This document shows, in pieces, positions 18,962 through 27,483 of a stretch of 64,000 nt of DNA. Where the stretch lies: positions 27,355-91,354 of the forward strand of contig JAQVBD010000001.1 in NCBI GenBank assembly GCA_028690485.1, written 5' to 3'. This DNA is from Endomicrobiaceae bacterium (GTDB lineage: Bacteria > Elusimicrobiota > Endomicrobiia > Endomicrobiales > Endomicrobiaceae). A model generated the notes under the pieces. It was not told the origin of the DNA, ran no database searches, and saw only the letters and a list, made by a program, of their open reading frames with translations. The stretch's first letter is position 1; each line of letters starts with the position of its first letter. The translations under genes were made by a program, and so were the position numbers.

Positions 18962-19207
18962 ATGAAAAATATCATTATTATTTCAGTTCAAAAAAGGCAA
19001 ACAGTGTCAATAAAAGTGCAGGAAATATTAGCAGAATTCGGTTGTTTAATTAAAACAAGATTAGGAATACATGACAGCTCTGTCAATAATTGTTCTGAAA
19101 ATGGACTTATTATATTAGAATGTATTGGAACAAAAAAAGATATTAGTAGTTTGAATAAGAAATTAACATCTATAAAGGGTGTTAAATCAAAATTGGTAAC
19201 AATATAA
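18962..19207 (+). CDS. TM1266-like ACT-fold regulator (iron-only hydrogenase system type)
   Basis: 81 residues, a single beta-alpha-beta-beta-alpha-beta unit: 'VQKRQTVSIKVQEIL', 'KTRLGIHD', 'GLIILECIG' and 'LNKKLTSIKGVKSKLV' follow the pattern of the small ACT/NikR-C-like proteins known from TM1266 and often placed beside [FeFe] hydrogenase genes. No hydrogenase gene is in this window, so the link is by family only. I start at ATG 18962, not the TTG at 18950, because a run of six G at 18952-18957 would serve as its ribosome binding site. Confidence 0.65.
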   Translation: MKNIIIISVQKRQTVSIKVQEILAEFGCLIKTRLGIHDSSVNNCSENGLIILECIGTKKDISSLNKKLTSIKGVKSKLVTI

Positions 19208-19407
19208 TTTTTAGTATGTTTTTACTATTTCATTACAATTTTAAAATTTAAATTATATATAGTTAACTTTTCTTTTATCTTATTAGGTCTTATTAAAAAA
19301 ATCTTTAATTTACTTAATATCTTAAATAGATAATATCAATAATAAATCAAAATTTCTAACAAAAATATATCTTTTAAATATATGATAAATACTTTTTTAT
19401 TAAAAAA

Positions 19408-19416
19408 TGGTAAAAT
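19408..19416 (+). promoter_or_regulatory. Possible extended -10 promoter of proS
   Basis: TGGTAAAAT with TAAAAT at 19411-19416, about 55 bases before proS, inside the 263-base AT-rich gap 19208-19470. I see nothing else in that gap: no gene, and no convincing terminator hairpin. Confidence 0.4.
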
Positions 19417-19470
19417 ATCAAAATTGTAATTTATTAATCGCAAAAACTGAATAAAATTTGGAGTCTAAAA

Positions 19471-21192
19471 ATGTATTTTTCAAAAGCTTTTATACCAACA
19501 TTAAAAGAAGCACCATCAGATTTAGATAATATATCAGCAAAGTTAATGGCAAGATCCGGTATGACAAGAAAGTTAGGCAGTGGGCTTTTTGAACTGTTAC
19601 CATTAGGTTTAAAAACATTAATGAATGTTATGAAAATTATAAGGGAAGAAATGGAATCAATAGATGGGCAAGAAGTCAGATTACCTCTTCTTTTACCAAA
19701 AGATTTATGGATAGAAACAGGCAGATGGGATGTATATGGTAAGGAATTATTTAGACTTAAAGATAGAAAAGATGCAGAATTTTGTTTGGCACCAACACAT
19801 GAAGAAGCCATTACTGATTTAGTAAGAAGTCATGTGAGATCGTATAGACAACTTCCAATTATGTTGTATCAATTTGGAATAAAATTTAGAGATGAAATAA
19901 GACCAAGATTTGGTGTTATGAGAGCCAGAGAATTTTTAATGAAAGATGCTTATTCTTTTCATATAGATGAGGCAGATTTAGAAAAATATTATAAAAGAGT
20001 TTATGAAGCATATGAAAGAATTTGTCAAAGATGTGGTTTTAAATATAGAGTAGTTGAAGCTGCTTCAGGTGCAATAGGTGGTAATTTTTCACATGAATTT
20101 ATGGTTCTTGCCGATACGGGGGAAGAAGAAATAGCATGGTGTAATTGTGGATACGGAGCTAATTCTGAAAAAGCAGAATGTTTACAAACAGAAAAAATAG
20201 ATTTATCTCCAATGTTAGCAACTGAGGAAGTTTTAACTCCAAACATTGGTTCTGTTGAAGATGTTGCAAGTTTTTTGTCATCGACAAAAGAAAAATTTAT
20301 TAAAACAATGATATATGTTGCAGATGGTAAACCAACAGCAGTTTTAGTCAGAGGTGACCATGATGTTAACGAAATAAAACTGCAAACATTATTAGGTTGT
20401 AATGAGTTAGAACTTGCAAGTCCTAACATTATTGAAGAAGTTACTGGTGCAAAGGTAGGTTTTGCAGGACCGGTAAATTTAAAAAAACAAATAAAAATAT
20501 ATGCAGATTTTTCAGTGCCAAATATTTCTAATGCTGTAATTGGTGCAAATAAAGATGATAAACATATAAAAAATATAAATTATGGCAGAGATTATAAAGC
20601 TGATATTGTAGCTGATTTAAAAAAAGTTTCAAAAGGTGATATTTGTCCAAGATGTAAAAAAGAAAAATTACAGTTTTCAAGGGGTATAGAAATAGGTCAT
20701 GTATTTAAGTTAGGAACAAAATATTCTAAATCAATGAAAGCTACATATTTAGATGCACAAGGTAAAGAAAACTTAATGGTAATGGGTTGTTATGGAATAG
20801 GAGTAACAAGAATATTAGCAGCAACAATAGAACAGTCTTATGATGAAAACGGTATTGTATGGCCATTTTCATTAGCACCATATAAAGTAAGTATTATTCC
20901 TGTTGATTTTAAAAATCAAGAAATTAAAGAAGTTGCAGAAAAGATATATAATGAATTAAAAGAAAATAAAATAGAAGTTTTATTAGATGATAGGGATGAA
21001 AGAATTGGTATTAAATTTAAAGATGCAGATTTAATGGGTACACCTTTTAGAATTACAATAGGGGAAAAGAATTTAAAAGATGGGAATGTAGAATTCAAAG
21101 CAAGAAAAGATGACAAGTCAAAAACAGAAATTATAAAAGTTACAAATATTGTAGGCTATATAAAATCAAAAATTCAAGAAAAATTCAAATAA
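19471..21192 (+). CDS. proS: Prolyl-tRNA synthetase, bacterial type
   Basis: Class II synthetase charging tRNA-Pro. 573 residues, the long bacterial form with an editing (INS) domain between motifs 2 and 3. Motif 1 is around 'LPLGLKTLMNVMKIIREEM', motif 2 at 'KFRDEIRPRFGVMRAREFLMKD'-type region (residues about 130-152), motif 3 at 'GIGVTRILAATIEQ'. The C-terminal anticodon-binding domain contains 'DDRDERIGIKFKDADLMG'. GGAG lies 7-10 bases before the ATG. A 134-residue antisense frame inside it is a shadow. Confidence 0.96.
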   Translation: MYFSKAFIPTLKEAPSDLDNISAKLMARSGMTRKLGSGLFELLPLGLKTLMNVMKIIREEMESIDGQEVRLPLLLPKDLWIETGRWDVYGKELFRLKDRKDAEFCLAPTHEEAITDLVRSHVRSYRQLPIMLYQFGIKFRDEIRPRFGVMRAREFLMKDAYSFHIDEADLEKYYKRVYEAYERICQRCGFKYRVVEAASGAIGGNFSHEFMVLADTGEEEIAWCNCGYGANSEKAECLQTEKIDLSPMLATEEVLTPNIGSVEDVASFLSSTKEKFIKTMIYVADGKPTAVLVRGDHDVNEIKLQTLLGCNELELASPNIIEEVTGAKVGFAGPVNLKKQIKIYADFSVPNISNAVIGANKDDKHIKNINYGRDYKADIVADLKKVSKGDICPRCKKEKLQFSRGIEIGHVFKLGTKYSKSMKATYLDAQGKENLMVMGCYGIGVTRILAATIEQSYDENGIVWPFSLAPYKVSIIPVDFKNQEIKEVAEKIYNELKENKIEVLLDDRDERIGIKFKDADLMGTPFRITIGEKNLKDGNVEFKARKDDKSKTEIIKVTNIVGYIKSKIQEKFK

Positions 21193-21216
21193 TAATAAAT
21201 TTTTTGGAGAAAGAAA

Positions 21217-21594
21217 ACGAAACAAATATTAGCAACTTTACTTATTTTATCAGTAACTATTACAGGTTGTTCAATGTTTGCTAGTTCTAGACAAACGATT
21301 TCTATTATGTCAAATGTACCAGAAACTGAAATATATGTAAATGGCTTATTAGTTGGTCAAGGATTTGCTGTCACAACTAGCGTACAAAGGAACAAAAATG
21401 TTCAAATAATGGCAAAGGCAAATGGCTATTACTCTTCATATTATAATATTAATACAGAGATGAGTACGACAGGTATTTTAGATATAATAGGTGGTGTATG
21501 TTGGTTGATACCATTTATTGGATTAGCTTTTCCTGGTTCTAAAACTTTAAGCATGAACAATGTAGCAATGAATTTAGTTCCTGATAAAAAATAA
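21217..21594 (+). CDS. Small lipoprotein with PEGA-like strand region; apparent ACG start
   Basis: Counting from an ACG codon at 21217 the product has 125 residues: a lipoprotein signal 'KQILATLLILSVTITGC' (lipobox T-G-C), then a stretch 'VPETEIYVNGLLVGQG' resembling a PEGA-type beta domain, a Gly/Trp-containing hydrophobic segment, and a polar end. The first ATG in frame (21274) lies after the lipobox cysteine and would delete the whole signal, while GGAG at 21206-21209 sits exactly 7 bases before the ACG. The gene is therefore real but its start codon reads ACG: either a rare initiator, a mutated ATG, or a base-call error. Function unknown. Confidence 0.7.
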   Translation, partial: TKQILATLLILSVTITGCSMFASSRQTISIMSNVPETEIYVNGLLVGQGFAVTTSVQRNKNVQIMAKANGYYSSYYNINTEMSTTGILDIIGGVCWLIPFIGLAFPGSKTLSMNNVAMNLVPDKK

Positions 21595-21621
21595 ATTGAT
21601 TTTGAAATTATTAAGGGTATT

Positions 21622-22959
21622 ATGTGCAAATATGATGTTGCAATTATTGGTGCGGGTCCAGCCGGATATACTTCTGCTGTCAGATTTGCACAACTTGGTC
21701 TAAAAGTTGCTATTATTGAAAAGGATAAATTGGGTGGAACTTGTTTAAATTCAGGTTGTATTCCAACTAAATTTTTATGGCAAGCAGCAAAGACTAAACA
21801 AAAAATTCTAAAATCTTTAGAGTACGGTATTAAATCAACAATAGAACCTATAAATTTTCAAGATATTATCAACAGAAAAAACAAAATTGTTGAGAATTTA
21901 TCTAAGGGTGTACAAAAACTTCTTGAGAGTTATAATATTGAGATTGTTAAAGGAAAAGCTTCTTTTAAATCTTCTAACCAACTTGTTATAAAAACAGATA
22001 ATGAAGAATTTGAAATAACTGCAGATAAAATAATAGTTGCAACCGGTTCCATTTCAAAATCTATTCCAAATGTTCAGTTTGACCATATCAAATATATTGA
22101 CTCTACAGATGCTTTAAATCTAACAGTAATACCCAAAAATATGCTTGTTATTGGCGGCGGAGCAATAGGTATAGAACTTAGTTCAATATTTGCAACTTTT
22201 GGTTGTGATATTACTTTAAGAGAAATTTTTCCTCAGCTTTTGCCAAATGAAGATTTAGAACTTGCACAAGAAATTGCAAAAGGTTTATCAAGGCAAGGTA
22301 TTAAAGTTGAAGTTGGTTGTAGTGATGCTCTGCAAGATGAAAATAAATTTGAAAAGATATTGATAGTTGCAGGAAGACAGGCATCTATAGATGAATTAAA
22401 TGTTTCAAATATTAATTTGCAAACAGATAAAAGAAATTATCTAGTATCAGATGATTATTCAACAAATATCAAAAATATTTTTGCGATAGGTGATATAACA
22501 GGTAAATGTTTTTTGGCATATACAGCAGGGCAAGATGGAATTAATATTGTAGAAAAACTTATCAATCACAAAATAGAAAAATCAAATGACCCAATACCAA
22601 AAGTAGTATTTTCTTTTCCACCTGTTGCATCAGTTAAAGATTGTGAATTCGATAATTATCAAAATATTGTATATGGTAAATTTCTGTTTTCTGCTAATGC
22701 AAGAGCACAAATTGAATTTGAAAGAACAGGCTGGGTAAAAGTTGCAGTTGATAAAGATAGTGAAAAAATTTTAGGTGTGTGGATTATTGGTGCAAATGCA
22801 GATGAATTGATTAATATTGCATCGGTAATGATAAAAGCGAATATGACAGTCTGTGATTTGTCTAAAAATATTTTCTTTCATCCTAGTCTTGCTGAAATGA
22901 TTTTAGGTTCATGTGAACAGGCATTGAATAAATGCCCGGATTTACCAAAAAGTATTTAA
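21622..22959 (+). CDS. lpdA: Dihydrolipoamide dehydrogenase
   Basis: FAD disulphide oxidoreductase reoxidising lipoyl groups of 2-oxoacid dehydrogenases or the glycine cleavage system. 445 residues, slightly short for the family. FAD loop 'GAGPAGYTSAV', redox pair in 'GGTCLNSGCIPTK', NAD loop 'GGGAIGIELSSIF', FAD 'IFAIGDITG', and the C-terminal active-site 'HPSLAE' (His-Glu pair) are all present. gcvT follows 27 bases later, suggesting service to glycine cleavage; no H or P protein is in the window. Confidence 0.92.
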   Translation: MCKYDVAIIGAGPAGYTSAVRFAQLGLKVAIIEKDKLGGTCLNSGCIPTKFLWQAAKTKQKILKSLEYGIKSTIEPINFQDIINRKNKIVENLSKGVQKLLESYNIEIVKGKASFKSSNQLVIKTDNEEFEITADKIIVATGSISKSIPNVQFDHIKYIDSTDALNLTVIPKNMLVIGGGAIGIELSSIFATFGCDITLREIFPQLLPNEDLELAQEIAKGLSRQGIKVEVGCSDALQDENKFEKILIVAGRQASIDELNVSNINLQTDKRNYLVSDDYSTNIKNIFAIGDITGKCFLAYTAGQDGINIVEKLINHKIEKSNDPIPKVVFSFPPVASVKDCEFDNYQNIVYGKFLFSANARAQIEFERTGWVKVAVDKDSEKILGVWIIGANADELINIASVMIKANMTVCDLSKNIFFHPSLAEMILGSCEQALNKCPDLPKSI

Positions 22960-22986
22960 TTTTAAAAAAAATATAAGAGGGAAAAG

Positions 22987-24057
22987 ATGCTAAAAGAAAC
23001 TTTTTTAAACAAAAAACATAAAGAGTTGAGTGCTAAATTTACTGAATTTGGCGGGTGGAATATGCCGGTTATGTATACCTCAATAATTGAAGAACATAAT
23101 GCTGTTAGAACAGCAGCAGGCATTTTTGATACTTCTCATATGGGAACATTTATTATTACAGGATCTAATGCAGGTAAATTTTTAGATTTTATAACAATAT
23201 CTGATATGTCTAAATTGCCTTTATATAAAGCCAGATATTCGATGCTTTTAAATGAAGAAGGTGGAATTAAGGATGATATCATAGTTTATAAATTTGAAGA
23301 TTATTATATGATGGTTGTAAATGCTGGTAACTTAGATAAAGATTTTAAATGGTTAAATGATAATAAAATTGATAATGTTGAAATAAGCAATATAAGCTCT
23401 GAAATTTGTTTAATTGCATTACAAGGTCCAAAAGCAATTGAGATAATGCAAAATATTGTTGAAGAAAATATTCTCTTTATGAAATATTTTACAGGTAAAG
23501 ATGTTAAGTTTAAAGGATTAAATTCAAAATTTGCAAAAATTGCAAGAACAGGTTATACAGGTGAAGATGGCTTTGAAATTTTTGTTTCAAATAACTGTGC
23601 GGAGAAGGTATGGTCTAAGTTACTTGAATTAGGAGCAAAACCTTGTGGTCTTGGGTGTAGAGATACTTTGAGATTAGAAGCATGCATGCCTTTACATGGT
23701 CATGAAATTTCTGAAGAAATTACTCCAATAGATGCAGGTTTTGAAAAAACTGTATTTTGGCAAAAAGAGTTTATAGGAAAATCAGTTATAGAAAAAGCCA
23801 GAAACAATCCGTTAAAAAAACTTATAGCTTTTTTTTGTGAAGGTTCAATAGCAAGAAATGGTTCAGAACTTTTTTTAAATGACAAAAGAATTGGTTATGT
23901 TACAAGTGGAACATTTTCACCGACATTAAAAAAAGCGATAGGCCTTGCTTTAATAGATTATAATACAAACGAAACATCTGAAATTAAAGTAAAAGTTCAT
24001 AACAATTTAAGAAATATAAAAATCGTTTCAAAACCATTTTACAAAAGAACGAAATGA
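22987..24057 (+). CDS. gcvT: Aminomethyltransferase, glycine cleavage T protein
   Basis: Tetrahydrofolate-dependent release of ammonia from the aminomethyl-lipoyl H protein. 356 residues. N-terminal 'FTEFGGWNMPVMY', the 'GIFDTSHMG' folate motif with the catalytic aspartate, 'GYTGEDGFEIF' and 'RDTLRLEACMPLHGHE' are all diagnostic. It shares an operon with lpdA and overlaps the mini-secretin gene by 4 bases, an odd junction between metabolism and a secretion island. Confidence 0.94.
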   Translation: MLKETFLNKKHKELSAKFTEFGGWNMPVMYTSIIEEHNAVRTAAGIFDTSHMGTFIITGSNAGKFLDFITISDMSKLPLYKARYSMLLNEEGGIKDDIIVYKFEDYYMMVVNAGNLDKDFKWLNDNKIDNVEISNISSEICLIALQGPKAIEIMQNIVEENILFMKYFTGKDVKFKGLNSKFAKIARTGYTGEDGFEIFVSNNCAEKVWSKLLELGAKPCGLGCRDTLRLEACMPLHGHEISEEITPIDAGFEKTVFWQKEFIGKSVIEKARNNPLKKLIAFFCEGSIARNGSELFLNDKRIGYVTSGTFSPTLKKAIGLALIDYNTNETSEIKVKVHNNLRNIKIVSKPFYKRTK

Positions 24058-24785
24058 TGAAATTTAGCTTAGTTATAATTTTTATATTTTCTTGCTTTAA
24101 TTTTTTGTTTGCAGAACAGTTGATAGAAATATCTGTAGAAATTACAGAAATAAATAATAATAAAGCAAAAGAGTATGGCATTAAATGGGTTGATGAAATA
24201 TCTGCCGGTGAGTTATTGATCGAAAATGCAAGTGGTTCAACAGCTTTTCCATCATTAGTTGATTTTAATGATTGGGTAAGATATACTCCTCTTAGTGCTA
24301 AATTGAAATTATTACAAGAAAATGGTTCAGCACAAGTTTTATCAAACCCAAAATTGGTTACTAAGTCAGGATCCAAAGCCAGATTTTTAGTAGGAGGAGA
24401 ATTCCCTATTTCTGTTTCAGGTGTTTCAGGTGGAACTGTTGAATGGAAAGAATATGGAATTATAACTGAAATTTTGCCAAAAATATTACCGGATAATAAA
24501 ATAGATCTTTCTATTGAAGCAGAGCTTTCGAGACTCGATTGGTCAAATGCAGTCCAAGGTTTTCCAAATATTGCAAAAAGACAAGCAAAATCAAATGTCA
24601 TAGTAAAAAATAAACAAACTATAGTAATTGCAGGTTTAATAGAAAATTATAAAGATAAAAGTACTTCAGGGTTACCATTATTGTCGGATATACCAATATT
24701 AGGTGTTTTATTTAAAAAAACAAAAACAGTGGAAAATAAAACAAATGTTTTAATATTTGTTACATCAAAAATTATAGAACAATGA
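24054..24785 (+). CDS. Short secretin-domain protein (CpaC/GspD C-domain-like)
   Basis: 243 residues, far below a full secretin. A signal peptide ends near 'LFAEQ'; 'VEITEINNNKAKEYGI' is the strand entering the secretin core, followed by 'VLSNPKLVTKSGSKARFLVGGEFP', which is the classic secretin motif, and 'IAGLIENYKDKSTSGLPLLSDIPILG', the C-terminal signature (both longer motifs abbreviated in my reading to their conserved cores NPKL, VGGE, GLPLLSDIPILG). N0/N1 and lipobox regions are absent. It probably forms, or regulates, a small outer-membrane ring for the pilin-like genes downstream. The next gene overlaps by 4 bases. Confidence 0.75.
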   Translation: MMKFSLVIIFIFSCFNFLFAEQLIEISVEITEINNNKAKEYGIKWVDEISAGELLIENASGSTAFPSLVDFNDWVRYTPLSAKLKLLQENGSAQVLSNPKLVTKSGSKARFLVGGEFPISVSGVSGGTVEWKEYGIITEILPKILPDNKIDLSIEAELSRLDWSNAVQGFPNIAKRQAKSNVIVKNKQTIVIAGLIENYKDKSTSGLPLLSDIPILGVLFKKTKTVENKTNVLIFVTSKIIEQ

Positions 24786-24961
24786 AGTATATTATAAATC
24801 AATTAAAAAATAATTTTGCTCAAACAACAGTTGAATATATTTTATTTATAGTAATTATGTTTATTGCAAGTTATGGAATGCTTAAACTCTTTTCTTTAGT
24901 TTGGAAATATAAATTTAATCTTATTTCTCTTTCAGTTGGAACATTTAATGCAATTTTTTAA
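24782..24961 (+). CDS. Flp/pilin-like small membrane peptide, 59 residues
   Basis: ATG overlaps the secretin stop (ATGA); stop at 24959-24961. The N-terminus 'NNFAQTTVEYILFIVIMF' has the Q-(S/T)-T-V-E-Y-I-L pattern of Flp/type IVb pilins: a short basic leader, a glutamate at position about 5 of the mature part, then a hydrophobic helix. A second hydrophobic stretch follows, and there is no globular domain. Processing by a prepilin peptidase such as the pilD product at 56503 is plausible but the leader lacks the usual Gly, having Ala before Gln. Placement between secretin and TadE-like genes supports the call. Confidence 0.6.
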   Translation: MKYIINQLKNNFAQTTVEYILFIVIMFIASYGMLKLFSLVWKYKFNLISLSVGTFNAIF

Positions 24962-25451
24962 AATAATTAACACTAATAGAGGACAATCTTTCTTAGAGGG
25001 ACTTGTTATTAGCATTATAATAACAATTTTTATGTTTGCAGCAGTACAAGTTTGTATTATGTGTATTGATGATATGTTTTTAAATTTTGCTAGTTTTAGT
25101 GCTACTAGAAAAATTTCTGTAAGTAAAAGAAAAGAAATAGAAAATGTGGCTAAAAAATCCGTATCTGATATATTGTCTGTATATAGTTTAAATTCAGCAA
25201 GTATAATAAATTATAAAACTACCCATTGGGATGAACCAATATTAGGCAACAAAGTTAAAGATCATAATAATAACAATATAAATAAACATAATGTTAAGAT
25301 TGGATATGACATGAAAATTATGTTTAGTAAATTATTTAATTCAACAGCATACAGACATCAGTCATCAAGAGCCAGAATGGTAAAATCGCCGGATGAAGAA
25401 TATTATAATAAGGCATATCCAGATGCAAAAGAATTCCCATCATTTAAATAA
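24948..25451 (+). CDS. TadE-like pseudopilin
   Basis: 167 residues starting at ATG 24948, with GGA at 24937-24939 suitably spaced; a TTG at 24936 is less likely. 'NRGQSFLEGLVISIIITIFMF' is a TadE/pseudopilin-type segment with a glutamate five residues or so into the hydrophobic helix; the remainder is a small polar domain. It overlaps the Flp-like gene by 14 bases. No family name beyond TadE-like can be defended. Confidence 0.6.
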   Translation: MQFFKIINTNRGQSFLEGLVISIIITIFMFAAVQVCIMCIDDMFLNFASFSATRKISVSKRKEIENVAKKSVSDILSVYSLNSASIINYKTTHWDEPILGNKVKDHNNNNINKHNVKIGYDMKIMFSKLFNSTAYRHQSSRARMVKSPDEEYYNKAYPDAKEFPSFK

Positions 25452-26601
25452 ATTTTACATTAATAAGAAAGGTCAAGTATTACCATATTTTCTTGTTATG
25501 GCTATGATTTTATTACTAAGTTGGGCTATGATGTTAAATATTGCAAAATTACTTAGAGATAGAATGATTTTGCAAAATTCTGTTGACAATGTTGCTTTAT
25601 CAATAGGAACTTTGCAAGCAAGAACATTAAATTTGCTTGGTGCAACAAATCACCTTATGGCAACAATTTTGTCAACAGCATCATATCCAAAAATTGCTAT
25701 GTTTCCAACATTTTCTACAGATAGAATTGGTGGTTCTATGATACCGGGACCATTTTGCGATTATAAATGTAGTGGCTGTTCAGGATTTACAATGACAGAA
25801 AGTTATACAGGTGTATTAAGAATGAAAAAAGCGATTAATAAAATACAAAAATTTCAAGATACAGTCATAAATATGTATATGATTAATCATTTTGGGATTA
25901 TTAAAAGTATTGCAGCAGAATATAATACTGTTGTAGTTATACCATCAAGATTTGCAAAGAATCTAAATTCTATAAATATAACTCTAACAGATCCAAAAGT
26001 CTTATTAGGAATTAAACGGAATAATAAAGGAATAACTTATTATAAAACTATAAATTATTGTGGTGATTTTAAGGCAAAACATTACCATTTAGTTAATGCA
26101 AAGAAATATACACAAGATAAAGTTTCATGGTATATACAAGATAAAGATTTTTATGATAAAAAGTTAATTGCAGTTGGTACAAAACTTTCAACAGCTAAAT
26201 CAAATGAAAATTATCCATTATTTGCAAATATGGTAGGTATTAAATATCCAACAATGTATGCTGTTAGTGCGGTTGGTATATACAATACAAAAGGGGCAAT
26301 GTTCCCTGATAAAGAAAGTGATGAAATAGGTCTATCATATATTACCGCAGCAGTTTTATCTCCAATGATAATAAAACAATTAAAAGTTTTTTATGATGCA
26401 AGTGAAGCTCTTAGTCTTATACCTGTTGTTGGCCCAATTTTAGGCGGAACGGTGCTTATATCCGGTGGAATTTATGCTGCTGTTGCAGTAGATAAAATTA
26501 TTTCAGAACCTAATAATAAAAATACACCGATTTATCAATATAATAATGCTGAACTTGGCGGATGGGATGCTCATTTTGTTCCTGTTGTTAATAAAAAATA
26601 G
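25423..26601 (+). CDS. TadG-like membrane-anchored extracytoplasmic protein
   Basis: 392 residues from ATG 25423, which has AAGG 9 bases upstream; an ATG at 25393 is also in frame but lacks a ribosome binding site. 'NKKGQVLPYFLVMAMILLLSW' is the TadG/TadE-type anchor, a Gly-Gln before a hydrophobic helix. A Cys cluster 'CDYKCSGCSG' follows near residue 107, then a largely polar domain, and a Gly-rich hydrophobic segment near residues 335-355 ('VVGPILGGTVLISGG'). Last gene of the Tad-like set; the locus lacks the CpaF/TadA ATPase and TadB/C platform genes. Confidence 0.55.
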   Translation: MQKNSHHLNKFYINKKGQVLPYFLVMAMILLLSWAMMLNIAKLLRDRMILQNSVDNVALSIGTLQARTLNLLGATNHLMATILSTASYPKIAMFPTFSTDRIGGSMIPGPFCDYKCSGCSGFTMTESYTGVLRMKKAINKIQKFQDTVINMYMINHFGIIKSIAAEYNTVVVIPSRFAKNLNSINITLTDPKVLLGIKRNNKGITYYKTINYCGDFKAKHYHLVNAKKYTQDKVSWYIQDKDFYDKKLIAVGTKLSTAKSNENYPLFANMVGIKYPTMYAVSAVGIYNTKGAMFPDKESDEIGLSYITAAVLSPMIIKQLKVFYDASEALSLIPVVGPILGGTVLISGGIYAAVAVDKIISEPNNKNTPIYQYNNAELGGWDAHFVPVVNKK

Positions 26602-26622
26602 CTGATAAAATTTTTTATTTGA

Positions 26623-26651
26623 TTGATAGAATCATTTTCTTTTTATATAAT
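26623..26651 (+). promoter_or_regulatory. Promoter of trxA
   Basis: TTGATA (26623-26628), 17-base spacer, TATAAT (26646-26651), in the gap between the TadG-like gene and trxA. It separates the thioredoxin genes from the Tad-like operon. Confidence 0.75.
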
Positions 26652-26678
26652 TTAGAAAATAGTTTATTGGGGGCTAAA

Positions 26679-26999
26679 ATGGCAGAATTAAATATTACAG
26701 AACAAAATTTCGATCAGGAAGTTTTAAAGTCAAGTATTCCGGTGTTAATTGATTTTTGGGCACCTTGGTGCGGACCATGTAAGATGTTATCTCCAGTTAT
26801 TGAAGAATTAGCAAAAGATTATGAAGGGAAAGTAAAAATTTGTAAACTCAATACCGATGATAATATGGCTTTGTCTTCAAAATTTCAAATCACATCTATA
26901 CCATGTTTGATTATTTTTAAAGGTGGGAAACCTATACATAAAATTGTTGGGTTTAGACCTAAAAATGATATAAAAAAGGAGATAGATAATGTTATTTAA
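26679..26999 (+). CDS. trxA: Thioredoxin
   Basis: 106-residue cytoplasmic thioredoxin with active site 'WAPWCGPCKML', cis-proline 'SIPCLIIF' and the usual length. The ATG at 26679 follows a run of five G; a TTG at 26619 would extend into the promoter and is rejected. An extra cysteine precedes the last strand ('IPC'). It overlaps the TlpA-like gene by 11 bases, and trxB follows, giving a complete disulphide-reduction module. Confidence 0.96.
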   Translation: MAELNITEQNFDQEVLKSSIPVLIDFWAPWCGPCKMLSPVIEELAKDYEGKVKICKLNTDDNMALSSKFQITSIPCLIIFKGGKPIHKIVGFRPKNDIKKEIDNVI

Positions 27000-27468
27000 A
27001 AAAATATTATTATTTTTAGTAGTATGTATTTGTTTTACTACTTTTTCATTTGCAGCTTCTGCTCCAGATTTTACATTACAAGATTTAAACGGACAACAAG
27101 TTTCGTTGTCTGATTATAAAGGTAAAGTTATATTTATAGATTTTTGGGCAACTTGGTGTCCTCCTTGCAGACAATCCATACCATCTGTTGAAAAATTATA
27201 TGATGAATATAAAGACAATGGAAGTTTTGTAATTTTAGGTATCAATTTAAATGAAGAAAAATCAACTATTTTAAAATTCATGGAAAAACAAAAAATAAAT
27301 TATAAGGTTTTGATGAGTGATAAGAAAGTTGTATCAAATTATAAAATTAGTGGAATTCCAGCATTTTTCTTAATAGACCAGAATGGTGATATATATAATA
27401 AATATGTTGGATATTCACCAGCCAATGAAAATAAATGGAAAGAAGATATAAAAAAATTAATAAATTAA
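26989..27468 (+). CDS. Secreted TlpA/ResA-like thiol-disulphide oxidoreductase
   Basis: 159 residues with a signal peptide ('VVCICFTTFSFAAS') and a thioredoxin-like AhpC/TSA-redoxin domain: 'APDFTLQDLNGQ', redox motif 'WATWCPPCRQSIP', and cis-Pro 'ISGIPAFFLID'. CPPC is typical of TlpA/ResA reductases that act outside the cytoplasmic membrane. A CcdA/DsbD partner is not in this window. Confidence 0.88.
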   Translation: MLFKKILLFLVVCICFTTFSFAASAPDFTLQDLNGQQVSLSDYKGKVIFIDFWATWCPPCRQSIPSVEKLYDEYKDNGSFVILGINLNEEKSTILKFMEKQKINYKVLMSDKKVVSNYKISGIPAFFLIDQNGDIYNKYVGYSPANENKWKEDIKKLIN

Positions 27469-27483
27469 AAAAGAGACTATTTT

